Positions 27,204 to 37,574 of a stretch of DNA of 64,000 nt are shown here, in pieces. How positions within the stretch are numbered: the stretch's first letter is position 1; the number at the start of each line of letters is the position of its first letter. This DNA comes from Chlorobium phaeovibrioides (GTDB taxonomy: Bacteria; Bacteroidota; Chlorobiia; Chlorobiales; Chlorobiaceae), in NCBI RefSeq assembly GCF_003968655.1, contig NZ_RXYK01000002.1:1-64000 (forward strand). Reading direction: 5' to 3'. The notes under the pieces were generated by a model, which saw only the letters and a program-made list of their open reading frames with translations, did not search any database and was not told the origin of the DNA. The position numbers were made by a program, and so were the translations under genes.

Positions 27204-28367
27204 ATGGAGTTTCATGACCGTTTACAGCGCGAGCTCAACGCAATGCAGAGGGCCGACCGGTACCGGACAATACCCGGTGTTGCCGGTCGCTCCGGTCGTC
27301 ATATTACAATCGGCCGGGAGTCTCTCCTGAACCTCTCTTCCAATGATTATCTGGGTCTTGGTGATGACGCCGCCCTGCGTTCTGCGTGGCTCAGGGAGAT
27401 GGGCCCTGAGCTGCCCCCCATGAGCAGCTGTTCCTCTCGCCTTCTCACCGGAAACCATCCACTTGCCGATGCGCTGGAGGCGGAGCTCTCAACGCTCTAT
27501 GGCGACCGGGCGGCCATGCTGTTCAACAGCGGCTACCATGCCAATACAGGCATTCTTCCCGCTCTTGCCGGCCGCCATGACCTTGTGCTCTCCGACAGGC
27601 TCAACCATGCAAGTATTATTGACGGGCTGAAAATTTCGGATGCCAGCTGGATGCGTTACCGCCACCTCGACTACGACCATCTTGAGGAGCTTCTCTCTGA
27701 GGGGACGAAAAATCAGCGCCAGTGTTTTATTATTTCCGAATCCATTTTCAGCATGGATGGCGACAGGGTAGACTGCGGACGCCTCGTTGAGCTGAAAAAG
27801 AGGTACGGGGCCATTCTCATCCTTGACGAGGCTCATGCGGTTGGCACACTTGGCCTCCGGGGTCTGGGGCTCGCTGAACAGGAGGGTCTGGGTGAAGAAA
27901 TTGACATTATTGTGGGCACATTCGGCAAGGCATTTGCGTCCACCGGAGCCTATGCCATCATGGCTCCTCTCCTGCGGCAGTATCTGGTCAATACTGCAAG
28001 GCCTTTTATTTTTACGACGGCCATCCCTCCGGTGATGCTTTCCTGGAGTCTTTGGACCCTTCGGCGCCAGAGCCGGATGCAGGAGGAGAGGGCGTGGCTG
28101 CAGGCACTTGCCTCCAGCCTCCGCACTTCTCTGCAGCAGAAGGGGTTCACTGTTCCTGGAGACAGCCATATTGTGCCGGTTTACGCCGGAGCGAACAGTC
28201 AGGCGGTTGCCATGGCCGCAGCACTCAGAAAACGGGGAATTCTGGCTCTGCCGGTTCGTCCCCCGACGGTTCCTGAAAATACGGCCCGTCTCCGCATTTC
28301 CCTTCGCGCCACCCTTCACCGGGAAGATGTTTCGGGAGTTCTGGATGCTCTCGGGGAGGTTGCATGA
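27204..28367 (+). CDS. bioF: 8-amino-7-oxononanoate synthase
   Basis: 387 residues, PLP-dependent alpha-oxoamine synthase condensing pimeloyl-thioester with alanine. Motifs: SNDYLGL, GSGSSRLLTG-type SSCSSRLLTGNH, LDEAHAVGTLG (Asp binding the PLP nitrogen) and the lysine in GTFGKAFASTG (about residue 239). The stop overlaps the bioG start in ATGA at 28364-28367. Confidence 0.94.
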   Translation: MEFHDRLQRELNAMQRADRYRTIPGVAGRSGRHITIGRESLLNLSSNDYLGLGDDAALRSAWLREMGPELPPMSSCSSRLLTGNHPLADALEAELSTLYGDRAAMLFNSGYHANTGILPALAGRHDLVLSDRLNHASIIDGLKISDASWMRYRHLDYDHLEELLSEGTKNQRQCFIISESIFSMDGDRVDCGRLVELKKRYGAILILDEAHAVGTLGLRGLGLAEQEGLGEEIDIIVGTFGKAFASTGAYAIMAPLLRQYLVNTARPFIFTTAIPPVMLSWSLWTLRRQSRMQEERAWLQALASSLRTSLQQKGFTVPGDSHIVPVYAGANSQAVAMAAALRKRGILALPVRPPTVPENTARLRISLRATLHREDVSGVLDALGEVA

Positions 28368-29044
28368 AGGAGGTGTGGTTGAGAAAAACGGGAGCTGAAG
28401 AGCTGGTGCTTTTTTTCAGCGGGTGGGGTATGGACTCTGCTCCGGCGAAGGCTCTTTTTGCCCGCTCCGTTGAACAGGGGTTCCGGGGCGACATGGTTGC
28501 TTTTCATGATTACCGGAGCCCGCAGTGCAGCGCGGAACTCTGCCTGGCGGCTGAGGAGTATCCCCGCCGGACTCTTCTGGCATGGTCTCTGGGCGTTTGG
28601 GCGGCCGGGCGCTCCGGCGTTCCGGTGCCCCATTTCGCTGTTGCCGTGAATGGAACGCTCTATCCCCGTCATGCGGATCTGGGCATTGATCCTGCTGTGT
28701 TTGACGCGACGCTTGAGAGCTACTCTGAAGAGAACAGAGTGCGTTTCAACCGGCGGATGTGCGGTTCGCGGGAGGTGCTCCGTCATTTCACCACCATGTC
28801 ATCCATGAGAGGCGCTGCCGACCAGCAGGAGGAGCTTCGTTTGATCAGGAAGGCGATTTCCGGCGGGCCGGCCGAAAAGCCGACGGGGTGGAGCTATTCC
28901 CGGGCAATTATCGGGCTGAAAGACGCAATTTTTCTTCCCGAAAGCCAGCGCTCCGCATGGGAGGGGACCGGGCAGCGGATTGTTTCAGAAATGCCTCACT
29001 GGCCTTTTTTTCACCATTCAACCATTATGGAGCTGACGGCATGA
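28364..29044 (+). CDS. bioG: Pimeloyl-ACP methyl ester esterase, BioG type (DUF452)
   Basis: 226 residues of the DUF452 family, an alpha/beta hydrolase that does the job of BioH: it removes the methyl group that BioC puts on the malonyl starter, after two rounds of fatty acid elongation. The oxyanion/loop motif LFFSGWGMD (about 15-23) and the nucleophile region LLAWSLGVWAA (Ser about 75) are typical. Its position between bioF and bioC, overlapping both by 4 bases, strongly supports the role. Confidence 0.9.
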   Translation: MKEVWLRKTGAEELVLFFSGWGMDSAPAKALFARSVEQGFRGDMVAFHDYRSPQCSAELCLAAEEYPRRTLLAWSLGVWAAGRSGVPVPHFAVAVNGTLYPRHADLGIDPAVFDATLESYSEENRVRFNRRMCGSREVLRHFTTMSSMRGAADQQEELRLIRKAISGGPAEKPTGWSYSRAIIGLKDAIFLPESQRSAWEGTGQRIVSEMPHWPFFHHSTIMELTA

Positions 29045-29823
29045 GCGGAGTGAAGGACAAAATGCTTGTCGGAGAGCGTTTCCGCCGGGCGCTCTGCTCC
29101 TACCCTGAAAGTGCGGTGGTGCAGGAGGCTATGGCCCGTGAGCTGGTTTCCATGGTACGCCTGCATGCTGGAGAGGAGAGGCTGGGAAGGGTTCTGGAAA
29201 TCGGAGCGGGCTCGGGGCTTTTGACGGAGCTTCTTCTGGAGGCTTTTCCGGTGGCCAGCTTGACGGCCAACGATCTTGTCGGGGAGTGCCGGGAGCCATT
29301 GCGGGAGATTGCCCGCCGTTTGCGTATCGCGGAGTTCAGTTTTCTCAAGGGAGATATTGAGGAGTGCGGTGAGTTGCCCGGTTCGCAGGATCTTGTGGTC
29401 TCAAACGCTACCCTGCAGTGGCTCAACGATCTTGACAAGCTCTTTGCCGCAGTCAGGCGGAGCCTCGTCCCGGGAAAACTGTTTGCCTTCACCTCTTTTA
29501 CTGTGGGCAATATGGAGGAAATTGCCATGCTTGGAGGGGGAGGCCTCAGCTACCGGACCACGGAGGAGATCGGGGAGATTGCCGGACGGCATTTTGAGCT
29601 GCTTGAACTGAAGGAGAGCCGGGAGCAGCTCACTTTTTCCTCGCCTCGTGAGGTGCTTGGCCATATTCGCCAGACCGGAGTCAACGGTCTTGGCGGGGAG
29701 CGGTGGAGCAGAAGCCGTTATCTGGACTTTATGGAGAACTACAGCCGCCTGTTTCGGGTACAGGGAGGGGTCAGCCTTACCTATCGCCCGCTCTATTGCG
29801 TGCTGAGGAGAAGAGAGCTGTGA
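29041..29823 (+). CDS. bioC: Malonyl-ACP O-methyltransferase
   Basis: 260 residues, SAM-dependent methyltransferase starting pimelate synthesis by methylating malonyl-ACP. Motif I is VLEIGAGSG (about 44-52), and DLVVSNATLQWLNDL is the BioC signature region. The ATG 29041 overlaps the bioG stop (ATGA), and the stop overlaps the bioD GTG; a longer in-frame reading from 28759 is rejected. With BioG it gives a complete BioC/BioG pimelate route. Confidence 0.92.
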   Translation: MSGVKDKMLVGERFRRALCSYPESAVVQEAMARELVSMVRLHAGEERLGRVLEIGAGSGLLTELLLEAFPVASLTANDLVGECREPLREIARRLRIAEFSFLKGDIEECGELPGSQDLVVSNATLQWLNDLDKLFAAVRRSLVPGKLFAFTSFTVGNMEEIAMLGGGGLSYRTTEEIGEIAGRHFELLELKESREQLTFSSPREVLGHIRQTGVNGLGGERWSRSRYLDFMENYSRLFRVQGGVSLTYRPLYCVLRRREL

Positions 29824-30509
29824 ATGGCCGTCTTACGGTTGTTTCCGGAATTGATACCGGGGTGGGAAAGACCGCTGTGACCGGGCTGCTCGCTGCCTCC
29901 CTGCTTCACCGGGGGGTGCGGGTCATGACTTCAAAAACAGTCCAGACCGGCTGCACCGGCATTGCAGACGATATTGTGGAGCACCGGCGGCTGATGGGCA
30001 TCCCCCTTGAGGAGGCTGACCGTCTCCGGCTTACCTGCCCTCAGGTTTTTCCCCTTCCCGCCTCTCCCCATCTTGCCGCCCGCATGGCTGGAAGCGAGGT
30101 TGATCTTGCCGGTATCAGTGCCTCCGTAAACGCTCTTCTGGAGCAGTATGACGAGGTGCTGCTTGAGGGAGTGGGAGGGTTGCTTGTCCCTCTTTCTCCC
30201 GACATGCTTTTTCTTGACTATGTCAAGAGCGGTGGATGGGATCTTCTGCTTGTTGCAACTCCGCGCCTCGGAAGCATCAACCATACCCTGCTTTCCGTCG
30301 AGGCCTGCCTCTGTCGTGAAGTTCCGCTGAGGGGGATTATCTACAACCGGTTTGGAGAGCACGATCCCCTCATTGCAGAGGACTCGCTTGAAACCATCCG
30401 GCGGGAGCTGTCGCGCCGTTCTCTCTCTTTGCCTGTGATTGATTTCCGCTCCGCCTCTTTCCACAGGACTGATCTTGAGCAGCTGGGCTTTCTTGTGCCA
30501 GAACCGTGA
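29820..30509 (+). CDS. bioD: Dethiobiotin synthetase
   Basis: 229 residues; closes the ureido ring with ATP and CO2. The P-loop is GIDTGVGKT (about residues 10-18), and KTVQTGC and EGVGGLLVPLS are family signatures. The start is the GTG at 29820, which overlaps the bioC TGA as GTGA. The frame is open further upstream inside bioC, but the homology begins exactly here (VNGRLTVVSG). Confidence 0.93.
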   Translation: MNGRLTVVSGIDTGVGKTAVTGLLAASLLHRGVRVMTSKTVQTGCTGIADDIVEHRRLMGIPLEEADRLRLTCPQVFPLPASPHLAARMAGSEVDLAGISASVNALLEQYDEVLLEGVGGLLVPLSPDMLFLDYVKSGGWDLLLVATPRLGSINHTLLSVEACLCREVPLRGIIYNRFGEHDPLIAEDSLETIRRELSRRSLSLPVIDFRSASFHRTDLEQLGFLVPEP

Positions 30510-30540
30510 CCTTTTTCCATAAAGACGATTTCGCACTGTC

Positions 30541-31824
30541 ATGATTGATCTTGATTTCGACCGCCGCTACATCTGGCATCCGTACACTTCAATGAAGAAT
30601 CCTTTGCCTGTTTTTCCGGTTGCCGGGGCAAGCGGGGTTCGCCTGCAGCTGGAGGACGGTCGGGAGCTGGTTGATGGTATGTCGTCATGGTGGGCGGCCA
30701 TTCACGGCTACAATCATCCCGTGCTCAACAGTGCAGCAAGCCAGCAGCTGGAGCGGATGAGTCATGTGATGTTCGGGGGGCTTACCCATGAGCCGGCGGT
30801 GAGGCTTGCCCGCCAATTGGTGGAAATGACTCCCGATTCACTCGACAGGGTCTTTTTCAGCGATTCGGGTTCTGTTGCTGTTGAAATTGCCATCAAAATG
30901 GCTGTCCAGTATTGGGAAGCCCTTTCCAGGCCGGGAAAAAAAAGGATGCTCGCGCTCCGTTGCGGCTATCACGGCGACACCTTTGGCGCCATGTCGGTTT
31001 CCGATCCAATGACTGGAATGCACTCACTGTTCCGCGGCGCCATTCAGGAGCAGTTTTTTGCCCCCGCTCCCCGGTGCCGCTATGGTGAACCCTGTACCGA
31101 AGAGGATATTGCGCCGCTTGCCGGCCTGCTGGAGAAGCATCACGATGAGCTGGCTGCTGTTATTGTGGAGCCGGTGGTGCAGGGGGCGGGGGGTATGCGG
31201 TTCTATTCTGCCGACTGGCTGGTGAGGCTTCGTGAGCTCTGCACAGCTTACGGCGTGCTGCTCATTTTTGATGAAATCGCTACCGGATTCGGCCGGACAG
31301 GGAAACTGTTCGCCATGGAGCATGCCGGCGTGGTGCCCGATATTCTCACTGTTGGAAAGGCTTTGACCGGTGGGTACATGTCGCTTGCCGCAACCCTGGC
31401 TTCGGGAGAGGTTGCCGATGCAATTTCGTCGGGCGAGCCGGGGGTCTTCATGCACGGCCCGACCTTCATGGCCAATCCGCTTGCCACTGCGGTAGCTTCA
31501 GCAAGTCTCGGACTGCTGCATTCGTCTTCCTGGCAGAACTCGGTGCAGCGAATTGAGGCGGGTCTCTTGCGGGGGCTTGAGCCTTGCCACTCGATTGAGG
31601 GTGTGGTGGATGTGAGGGTGCTGGGAGCCATCGGCGTGGTTGAATTGGATCGGCCGGTCAACATGGCCGCCATCCAGAAGGAGTTTGTGAGGCGCGGGGT
31701 TTGGGTGCGCCCCTTCGGCCGGCTGGTCTACCTGATGCCCCCCTTTATTATTGACGAAGGGGATCTGGACCTGCTGACGGCGGCGCTTGGCGAGGTTGTG
31801 GCCCTGGAGGGCGTGAAAGGGTGA
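30541..31824 (+). CDS. bioA: Adenosylmethionine-8-amino-7-oxononanoate aminotransferase
   Basis: 427 residues, class III PLP aminotransferase that uses SAM as amino donor. Motifs: HPYTSMKNP near the N-terminus, [50 protein letters not shown] (Asp), and the PLP lysine in [10 protein letters not shown]. It follows bioD after 31 bases. The next gene overlaps its stop as GTGA at 31821-31824. Confidence 0.95.
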   Translation: MIDLDFDRRYIWHPYTSMKNPLPVFPVAGASGVRLQLEDGRELVDGMSSWWAAIHGYNHPVLNSAASQQLERMSHVMFGGLTHEPAVRLARQLVEMTPDSLDRVFFSDSGSVAVEIAIKMAVQYWEALSRPGKKRMLALRCGYHGDTFGAMSVSDPMTGMHSLFRGAIQEQFFAPAPRCRYGEPCTEEDIAPLAGLLEKHHDELAAVIVEPVVQGAGGMRFYSADWLVRLRELCTAYGVLLIFDEIATGFGRTGKLFAMEHAGVVPDILTVGKALTGGYMSLAATLASGEVADAISSGEPGVFMHGPTFMANPLATAVASASLGLLHSSSWQNSVQRIEAGLLRGLEPCHSIEGVVDVRVLGAIGVVELDRPVNMAAIQKEFVRRGVWVRPFGRLVYLMPPFIIDEGDLDLLTAALGEVVALEGVKG

Positions 31825-33047
31825 GGGAGGATGAGCTTGAGCTGCTCCTCCGGCCTGAAGTGATGGAGGAGATAGGCCGGAACGCTGATGAGGATCCGGC
31901 TGCATACGCCATGCGCAATGCCGGCCGGACAGACATTCCCGTCAGGGCGATAGCAGAGCAGATAGCCTGCAGGAAGAAGGCGGCAAAAAAACTGCCCCGA
32001 CTTTCCACCCGACCGTTGCTCTATACCTCCCGTGCTCTTGAGCAGGCATCGGCTGAACGGGTGGCTGCCTATCGTGCATCGCAGATGAGTGGTCAGAGGG
32101 CGATTGATCTCTCAGGCGGACTGGGCATTGACAGCTCTTTTCTTGCAGGAGCGTTCGCCCGTATTGATTTCGTTGAGCGCGATCCTCTTCTCTGCAGACT
32201 TGCCTCCCATACCATGCAGGTTCTTGAACGGAAGAATGTGGCCATTCAATGTGGCGATGCCTTCGCTGTTCTCGACTCCATTCCTTCCGGCATTCTTGAC
32301 TGGATATTCGTTGACCCCGACCGGCGTGAGTCGGGGAGGCGGAGGGTGGGACTCAGCGAGAGCTCTCCGGATGTTGTTTCGGGCCACAATGAATTGATCC
32401 ACAAGGCGCCCGGGGTATGCATAAAAGCCTCCCCTGCGCTTGAACTCTCAGGGTTGAAGCGAGAACTCCCTTCACTTTCCTCAATCATTGTTGTCTCTCT
32501 CGACCGTCAGTGCAGGGAGAGCATGCTGATTCTCCTCAAGGGAACGGCGCAGGAGAAAGAGCCTGAACGCAAAGCGGTCTGCCTTCACTCATCGGGTATT
32601 GGTGAGTACGAGGTTTCGGGTAGAGAGGGGGTAGAGAGGAGGGTTACGGCGGAGCCCGGCCCCTGTTTCTTTGAGCCCGACCCTGCAATCATCAAGGCAG
32701 GGCTTTCGGCGGAGGTTGCCGAAGAGTTCGGGCTGGAGTTTCTGAACCACTCGGTAGATTACTTGACGGGCGGCCCTTCAGAAGCAGTGTTTCCCGGCAG
32801 GGCGTTCCGGCTTGTTGCCCTCACCCCCTACAAACCCAAGCTGTTCCGGCGGTTTCTTAAAGAGCATCAGATTTTCGGGGCCTCCATACAGAGAAGGGAT
32901 TTTCCGCTTTCGCCCGAAGAACTCCGCCGGCTTTACCGCCTCAAAGAGAGCAGCAGCCGATTTCTCTTTTTCTCGCGCAATGCTGCCGGTGAAGCGACCG
33001 TTTATTTCTGCCTCAGCCTTCGCCCTGAAGGCGAAGAAGCTCCTTGA
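31821..33047 (+). CDS. SAM-dependent methyltransferase with THUMP-like C-terminal domain
   Basis: 408 residues starting at GTG 31821, which overlaps the bioA stop. A class I SAM-binding fold is visible: [16 protein letters not shown] (motif I, about 94-109), [12 protein letters not shown], and the DPDRR catalytic region [12 protein letters not shown]. The C-terminal third (about 330-400) resembles the THUMP-like domain of the same family ([17 protein letters not shown]). Relatives are presumed RNA methyltransferases; none is a known biotin enzyme, so its place in the operon may be incidental. The 3' end overlaps the convergent ppx gene by 35 bases. Confidence 0.75.
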   Translation: MREDELELLLRPEVMEEIGRNADEDPAAYAMRNAGRTDIPVRAIAEQIACRKKAAKKLPRLSTRPLLYTSRALEQASAERVAAYRASQMSGQRAIDLSGGLGIDSSFLAGAFARIDFVERDPLLCRLASHTMQVLERKNVAIQCGDAFAVLDSIPSGILDWIFVDPDRRESGRRRVGLSESSPDVVSGHNELIHKAPGVCIKASPALELSGLKRELPSLSSIIVVSLDRQCRESMLILLKGTAQEKEPERKAVCLHSSGIGEYEVSGREGVERRVTAEPGPCFFEPDPAIIKAGLSAEVAEEFGLEFLNHSVDYLTGGPSEAVFPGRAFRLVALTPYKPKLFRRFLKEHQIFGASIQRRDFPLSPEELRRLYRLKESSSRFLFFSRNAAGEATVYFCLSLRPEGEEAP

Positions 33048-33948
33048 GTGCAAGACCGTAGCGGAGCCCCTGTGCGCTGACACGGATTTCTCCGATGCCC
33101 AGGAGGCGCATGAACTGATGGAGAATCAGTGTGCCCATGGTAATCACATCTGCCCGTCCTTCGGGAATACCCAATGCGGTAATCTCCTCGAGCTTCATTT
33201 CTTTCAGGCGCTCCAGAAGGTTATGAACATCGTTGTAGCTGAGGAGGTAGTTGTGGACTTTCGTCACATCAAACTCCCTGTCCCCCTGAACAATCTGTGC
33301 AATGGCCGTTATGGTTCCGGCTACGCCATATACCTGTTCGCGGGAGGCGAAAAAGGGGAGGACCGCCCCGGTCAGAACACGGTTGATCTCCTCTTTTGCC
33401 ATGGTGTACTCTTCGGGTGCCGGGGGGAGGGAGTGGAAAAACCGCTCGGTCAGCCGAACGGAGCCGATATCGAGGCTGACGCTTTGGGTAATGCCGCCTG
33501 TGGAGCCCATGGAAATTTCTGTGCTTCCCCCACCTATGTCCGTGACTGTAAAGGGGTCGGGAATGTTCCCCATTCCTGAAACTGCCCCGAAAAAGGTGAG
33601 CTCGGCCTCCTCTTCGCCACTGATGCAGCGAACGACGATACCGGTTGACCGGACCAGTTCGCTGGTGACCTCCATCCGGTTTTTTGCATCGCGCAGCGCA
33701 CTGGTCCCGGTTGCGATAATGGTATCCGCCCCCTCGTCGTCGCTGATTTTTTTGAAGTCCAGCAGGCAGTTGATCAGCCGTTCCTTGGCCTCGCGATCAA
33801 TGATTTTCAGTTCGTCGACCTGCTGGCCGAGGCGCACTATTGCCTGTTTGTGATATACCGGCTCTATTGTGCCTTTCAGCGGGTCAATGTCGACAATGAG
33901 AAGAAGAGCGGTGTTGGTGCCAATATCTATGCAGGAAACGCGTTCCAT
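33013..33948 (-). CDS. ppx: Ppx/GppA exopolyphosphatase family protein
   Basis: 311 residues of the ASKHA fold that hydrolyses polyphosphate and/or pppGpp. Motifs: CIDIGTNTALLLIVD (phosphate 1), FTVTDIGGGSTEISMG (phosphate 2), VYGVAGTITAIAQI, and GRADVITMGTLIL. Only the catalytic core is present, without the HD-like C-terminal domains of E. coli Ppx/GppA. The ATG 33948 is preferred over an upstream in-frame start at 34011 because homology starts at MERVSCIDIG. It lies 26 bases after prmA on the same strand. Confidence 0.88.
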   Translation of the reverse strand: MERVSCIDIGTNTALLLIVDIDPLKGTIEPVYHKQAIVRLGQQVDELKIIDREAKERLINCLLDFKKISDDEGADTIIATGTSALRDAKNRMEVTSELVRSTGIVVRCISGEEEAELTFFGAVSGMGNIPDPFTVTDIGGGSTEISMGSTGGITQSVSLDIGSVRLTERFFHSLPPAPEEYTMAKEEINRVLTGAVLPFFASREQVYGVAGTITAIAQIVQGDREFDVTKVHNYLLSYNDVHNLLERLKEMKLEEITALGIPEGRADVITMGTLILHQFMRLLGIGEIRVSAQGLRYGLALKELLRLQGEG

Positions 33949-33974
33949 ACTATGAGTCTGTTTTGTGATAAGGT

Positions 33975-34847
33975 TTATGGTGAACTGCGTCGGACCAGAG
34001 CGGAGAGCCACTCTTCTTCGTAGATTGTCCTCACGGCCTCGTACTTGAGCCGTTTGAGCAGTTTTTTGAGCCAGGCCTCGTCCCAGGCAAGGATGCCGGA
34101 AAGAAGGACGGATGCCTCGGGTGCGCTTTGGGCGATGACCGGCAGAATCCGGTCGATGACATTTTTGTTGATGTTGGCGAGTATGAGGGTGTATCCCTGT
34201 TGTAGATTGTTTTTCAGATCCTCTTCAGCATCCAGCAGTTCAACGCGGATGTCGCTGACCTCATTTTCAACAATGTTTTCAGCTGCGTTTTCAGCAGCCC
34301 AGCTGCTGTTGTCGAACGCGAGAATCGGCTGGGTGTTGCCGAGTTTTCGTGCAGCGATGGCCAGCACGCCGGTCCCTGTTCCAATGTCGATAATCCGCTC
34401 GTTCCTGATGTCCATCTCTTCAAGCTGTCGGAGCATCAGCCGTGTCGTTTCGTGATATCCGGTGCCGAACGACATTTTTGGATTGATGGTCAGCACAATC
34501 TGCCCGGGCTTTCTTGGCGCCTCCCCTTTTTTCTGGGCAATGAGGAACCGGTCTGATATTTCAACGGGTTTCAGGTGGGCCTCCCACTCGGCATTCCAGT
34601 TCCGATCGGTGATGAATGAAACCTCCATTGCCGGGGGTTCACCGGGAAGCCGTTGCAGTATGGCCCTCACGGCTTGTTCCCTGTCAGGGTCCCAGCCCTG
34701 TTCGGGCAGATAGGCCAGCAGCAGTTCATCCTCCTCCTGGAAGGAGACGATGCCTTCAAGCGAGAGAAGCGCAATTGCCAGTTCATGGCTGGTGGCTTCA
34801 AGAGCTATCGCCAGCTGGACTGTGTTGTTTTTTCCTGACAGGGGCAT
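33975..34847 (-). CDS. prmA: Ribosomal protein L11 methyltransferase
   Basis: 290 residues. PrmA trimethylates lysines and the N-terminus of L11. The N-terminal substrate domain (about 1-90) is followed by a methyltransferase fold with IDIGTGTGVLAIAARKLG (motif I), AFDNSSWAAENAAENI and ILANINKNVI, the NxxP-like motif position. An in-frame start at 34937 adds 30 residues with no family counterpart, so ATG 34847 is preferred. Confidence 0.9.
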   Translation of the reverse strand: MPLSGKNNTVQLAIALEATSHELAIALLSLEGIVSFQEEDELLLAYLPEQGWDPDREQAVRAILQRLPGEPPAMEVSFITDRNWNAEWEAHLKPVEISDRFLIAQKKGEAPRKPGQIVLTINPKMSFGTGYHETTRLMLRQLEEMDIRNERIIDIGTGTGVLAIAARKLGNTQPILAFDNSSWAAENAAENIVENEVSDIRVELLDAEEDLKNNLQQGYTLILANINKNVIDRILPVIAQSAPEASVLLSGILAWDEAWLKKLLKRLKYEAVRTIYEEEWLSALVRRSSP

Positions 34848-35039
34848 ATGGTATCGTTGTTCAAATTCAGTGGCACAATATAAACATTCTCCCATACTAC
34901 AAGCTCTTCCCCTCGCGGGGCCATAGAAGATTTTCATTTTTTAAGCTATATTTGCACTCCTGAAAGAACCTTCCCTTCCCGTTCGGGTCGGGGCATTCAC
35001 GGCAGCGGGTTTGCTGCTGTAAACAATGTGCAAGATTTT

Positions 35040-36455
35040 ATGGCTGTGATGAAATTCGGCGGTACCTCCATTGGATCCGCCAAGGCTATGCGGCAGGCCA
35101 TTTCGATTGTTGCCCGACAGGAGCAGGAGTCAACCCCGCTGGTTGTGCTCAGCGCCTGCAGCGGCATAACCAACATGCTTCTTCGTATTGCCGATGCCTC
35201 CGGCAGCGGTTTGCTTGATGATGCGCTGGCGCTTGCCGGAGAGGTGCGCGCCCACCATCTTGGTCTTGTTGACGAACTTCTCACCGAAGAGGCTGCAAAA
35301 GCGGAGCTTGTCCTCAGGATTGAGGAAATTCTCTCGCGCCTTGAGCTTCTCGTCAAAGGCGTTGAAATTGTTGGCGAACTGACCGAACGCTCGCGTGACA
35401 TGTTCTGCTCCTTTGGCGAACTCCTCTCCACAACAGTATTTGCGGCAGCGCTGCAGGCGGCCGGCCACAGCGCCAGGTGGGTGGATATCCGCACCATCAT
35501 GATAACCGATGGCAACTTCGGGTTCGCCCGCCCGATTGAGGCGGAGTGCAGGGCGAGGGCAACTGAAGTCATCGCCCCGCTGCTTGCAGCAGGCACGACC
35601 GTTGTGACCCAGGGGTACATAGGCGCAACTGCTGATGGTCGGACAACGACGCTCGGTAGAGGCGGAAGCGACCTTTCGGCAGCGCTGCTTGGTGCCTGGC
35701 TGCATCTTTCGGCCATTCAGATATGGACCGATGTTGACGGTGTGATGACCTGCGATCCCAGAGTGGTGCCTGATGCACGAAGCATCAGAGTGATGACCTT
35801 TTCCGAGGCTGCGGAGCTTGCCTATCTCGGCGCCAAGGTACTGCATCCTGATACCATAGCCCCGGCAGTTGAAAAGAATATTCCGGTTTTTGTTCTCAAT
35901 ACCTGGCATCCCGACGCCCGGGGAACCGTTATAACCAACGACCCCGTCCGCCTTTCGGGTATGAGCTACGGCGGTCTGGTCAAGTCCATCGCGGTCAAAA
36001 AGGGCCAGGGAATAATAAATATCCGTTCAAACCGTATGCTGGGAAGGCACGGTTTCATGAACGAACTGTTTGATGTGTTTGCCCGTTACGCCATTTCAGT
36101 TGAAATGATTGCGACAAGTGAGGTTTCCGTCTCCGTTACGGTTGATGATGCGTGTTTTACCGACATGCTTCTCGACGACCTCAGAGAGTTCGGCGAGGTT
36201 GATGTTGAGCATGGTGTTGCCACCGTCAGTGTTGTTGGTGATAATCTCCGCATGTCGCGGGGTGTTGCCGGAAGAATTTTCGGTGCCCTGAAGGAGGTGA
36301 ACCTCCGTATGATTTCACAGGGAGCTTCCGAAATCAATGTGGGGTTTGTTGTCGGGGAGCATGATGTTGTGGCAGCCATCAATGCCTTGCACAGCGAGTT
36401 TTTTTCCGGTGAAGATGCTGCGGGCATTTTTGAGGTCCCCGCAGGAAAGCCCTGA
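35040..36455 (+). CDS. lysC: Aspartate kinase
   Basis: About 471 residues; phosphorylates aspartate at the head of the lysine, threonine, methionine and diaminopimelate pathway. The N-terminal kinase has [27 protein letters not shown] and [13 protein letters not shown]; the C-terminus has two ACT domains (about 320-465) for feedback inhibition. There is no homoserine dehydrogenase fusion. An in-frame GTG at 35028 is an alternative start. purM lies 63 bases downstream. Confidence 0.93.
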   Translation: MAVMKFGGTSIGSAKAMRQAISIVARQEQESTPLVVLSACSGITNMLLRIADASGSGLLDDALALAGEVRAHHLGLVDELLTEEAAKAELVLRIEEILSRLELLVKGVEIVGELTERSRDMFCSFGELLSTTVFAAALQAAGHSARWVDIRTIMITDGNFGFARPIEAECRARATEVIAPLLAAGTTVVTQGYIGATADGRTTTLGRGGSDLSAALLGAWLHLSAIQIWTDVDGVMTCDPRVVPDARSIRVMTFSEAAELAYLGAKVLHPDTIAPAVEKNIPVFVLNTWHPDARGTVITNDPVRLSGMSYGGLVKSIAVKKGQGIINIRSNRMLGRHGFMNELFDVFARYAISVEMIATSEVSVSVTVDDACFTDMLLDDLREFGEVDVEHGVATVSVVGDNLRMSRGVAGRIFGALKEVNLRMISQGASEINVGFVVGEHDVVAAINALHSEFFSGEDAAGIFEVPAGKP

Positions 36456-36518
36456 GTTTCTTGTGGCCCGGGGCCGGGAGAGCATAAATGATAAAAAACA
36501 GGATGGAGCCAGAGAGCT

Positions 36519-37508
36519 ATGGATTATAAAAAAGCAGGAGTCGACATCGGGGCAGGCGAAGAGTTTGTCCGTCTCATCAAAGGGAAGGTCCGTCAGACCA
36601 ATACGCCGGGAGTCATAACTGACATTGGTGCCTTCGGCGGCTTTTTTGAACCTGATTTCGCCAGTTACCAGCGCCCTGTGATGGTCAGCAGCATTGATGG
36701 CGTGGGGACAAAACTGAAAATCGCTGTGGAACTTGGCGCCTACGACACGGTCGGCTCATGCCTGGTGAACCACTGTGTCAACGATATTCTTGTCTGCGGA
36801 GCAAAACCGCTTTTTTTCCTTGACTACTATGCCTGCGGAAAGCTTGACCCTGAGGTTGCAGCTGCAGTTGTCAGCGGCATGGTAGATGCCTGCCGTGAAA
36901 ACGGCTGTGCTCTGATTGGGGGTGAGACGGCTGAAATGCCGGGCGTGTATACTCTGGAGGATTTTGATCTTGCCGGCACAATTGTGGGTGTTGTTGACCA
37001 TGCAAAAATTGTCAACGGCTCCCGAATACAGGCAGGCGATGTGATGATTGCGCTTCCTTCCACCGGCCTCCACACCAATGGCTACTCGCTTGCCAGAAAG
37101 GTGTTTGAGGGCAGAATGAACGAGACCTTCAGCGGCCTTCAGGGAACAGTCGGTCAGGAGCTCCTGAAAGTGCATCGTTCCTATCTCCGGGTGGTAGAGC
37201 CGTTTTTCGGTTCGCCGGATATTCACGGACTGTCGCACATTACCGGTGGCGGCCTCATGGGCAATACCATGCGCATTGTGCCCGATGGACTGAGGCTTGA
37301 TGTGAACTGGGATGCGTGGCCGGAGCTTCCGATTTTTGATCTCATCCGCCGTGAGGGCTCTGTTCCGGAGGAGGATATGCGTCGCACATTCAATCTCGGT
37401 ATCGGTCTTGTGCTGATTGTTGCCCCGGATGCATCGGACCGGGTGATGGAGGCTTTGAAATCTCAGGGAGAAAATGCCTATCTTATAGGTCAGGTCTCCA
37501 ATGCCTGA
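36519..37508 (+). CDS. purM: Phosphoribosylformylglycinamidine cyclo-ligase
   Basis: 329 residues; the fifth step of purine synthesis, making aminoimidazole ribotide with ATP. Family signatures: [16 protein letters not shown] at the start, [42 protein letters not shown] and [16 protein letters not shown] sequence precedes the ATG. Confidence 0.95.
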   Translation: MDYKKAGVDIGAGEEFVRLIKGKVRQTNTPGVITDIGAFGGFFEPDFASYQRPVMVSSIDGVGTKLKIAVELGAYDTVGSCLVNHCVNDILVCGAKPLFFLDYYACGKLDPEVAAAVVSGMVDACRENGCALIGGETAEMPGVYTLEDFDLAGTIVGVVDHAKIVNGSRIQAGDVMIALPSTGLHTNGYSLARKVFEGRMNETFSGLQGTVGQELLKVHRSYLRVVEPFFGSPDIHGLSHITGGGLMGNTMRIVPDGLRLDVNWDAWPELPIFDLIRREGSVPEEDMRRTFNLGIGLVLIVAPDASDRVMEALKSQGENAYLIGQVSNA

Positions 37509-37527
37509 TGTTTTTTTGTTTTTTCTC

Positions 37528-37553
37528 ATGGAGGTGAGCGGGGTTCACTCCAT
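37528..37553 (+). other. Bulged hairpin in the purM-plsY gap
   Basis: ATGGAGgTGA (37528-37537) pairs with TCACTCCAT (37545-37553), nine base pairs with one bulged G. It is not followed by a T-run on the + strand, so it is not an ordinary terminator. It may be an mRNA-processing or leader structure ahead of plsY. Confidence 0.25.
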
Positions 37554-37574
37554 AAAACAAAATCAGAACAGGAT

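Noticed and set aside
27489-28319. 276-codon open frame on the minus strand opposite bioF
   Set aside because: It lies entirely antisense to a clear bioF and its translation shows no domain. Several similar antisense frames (for example 13595-14230, 24128-24772, 35130-35909) are equally explained by codon bias in a moderately GC-rich genome.
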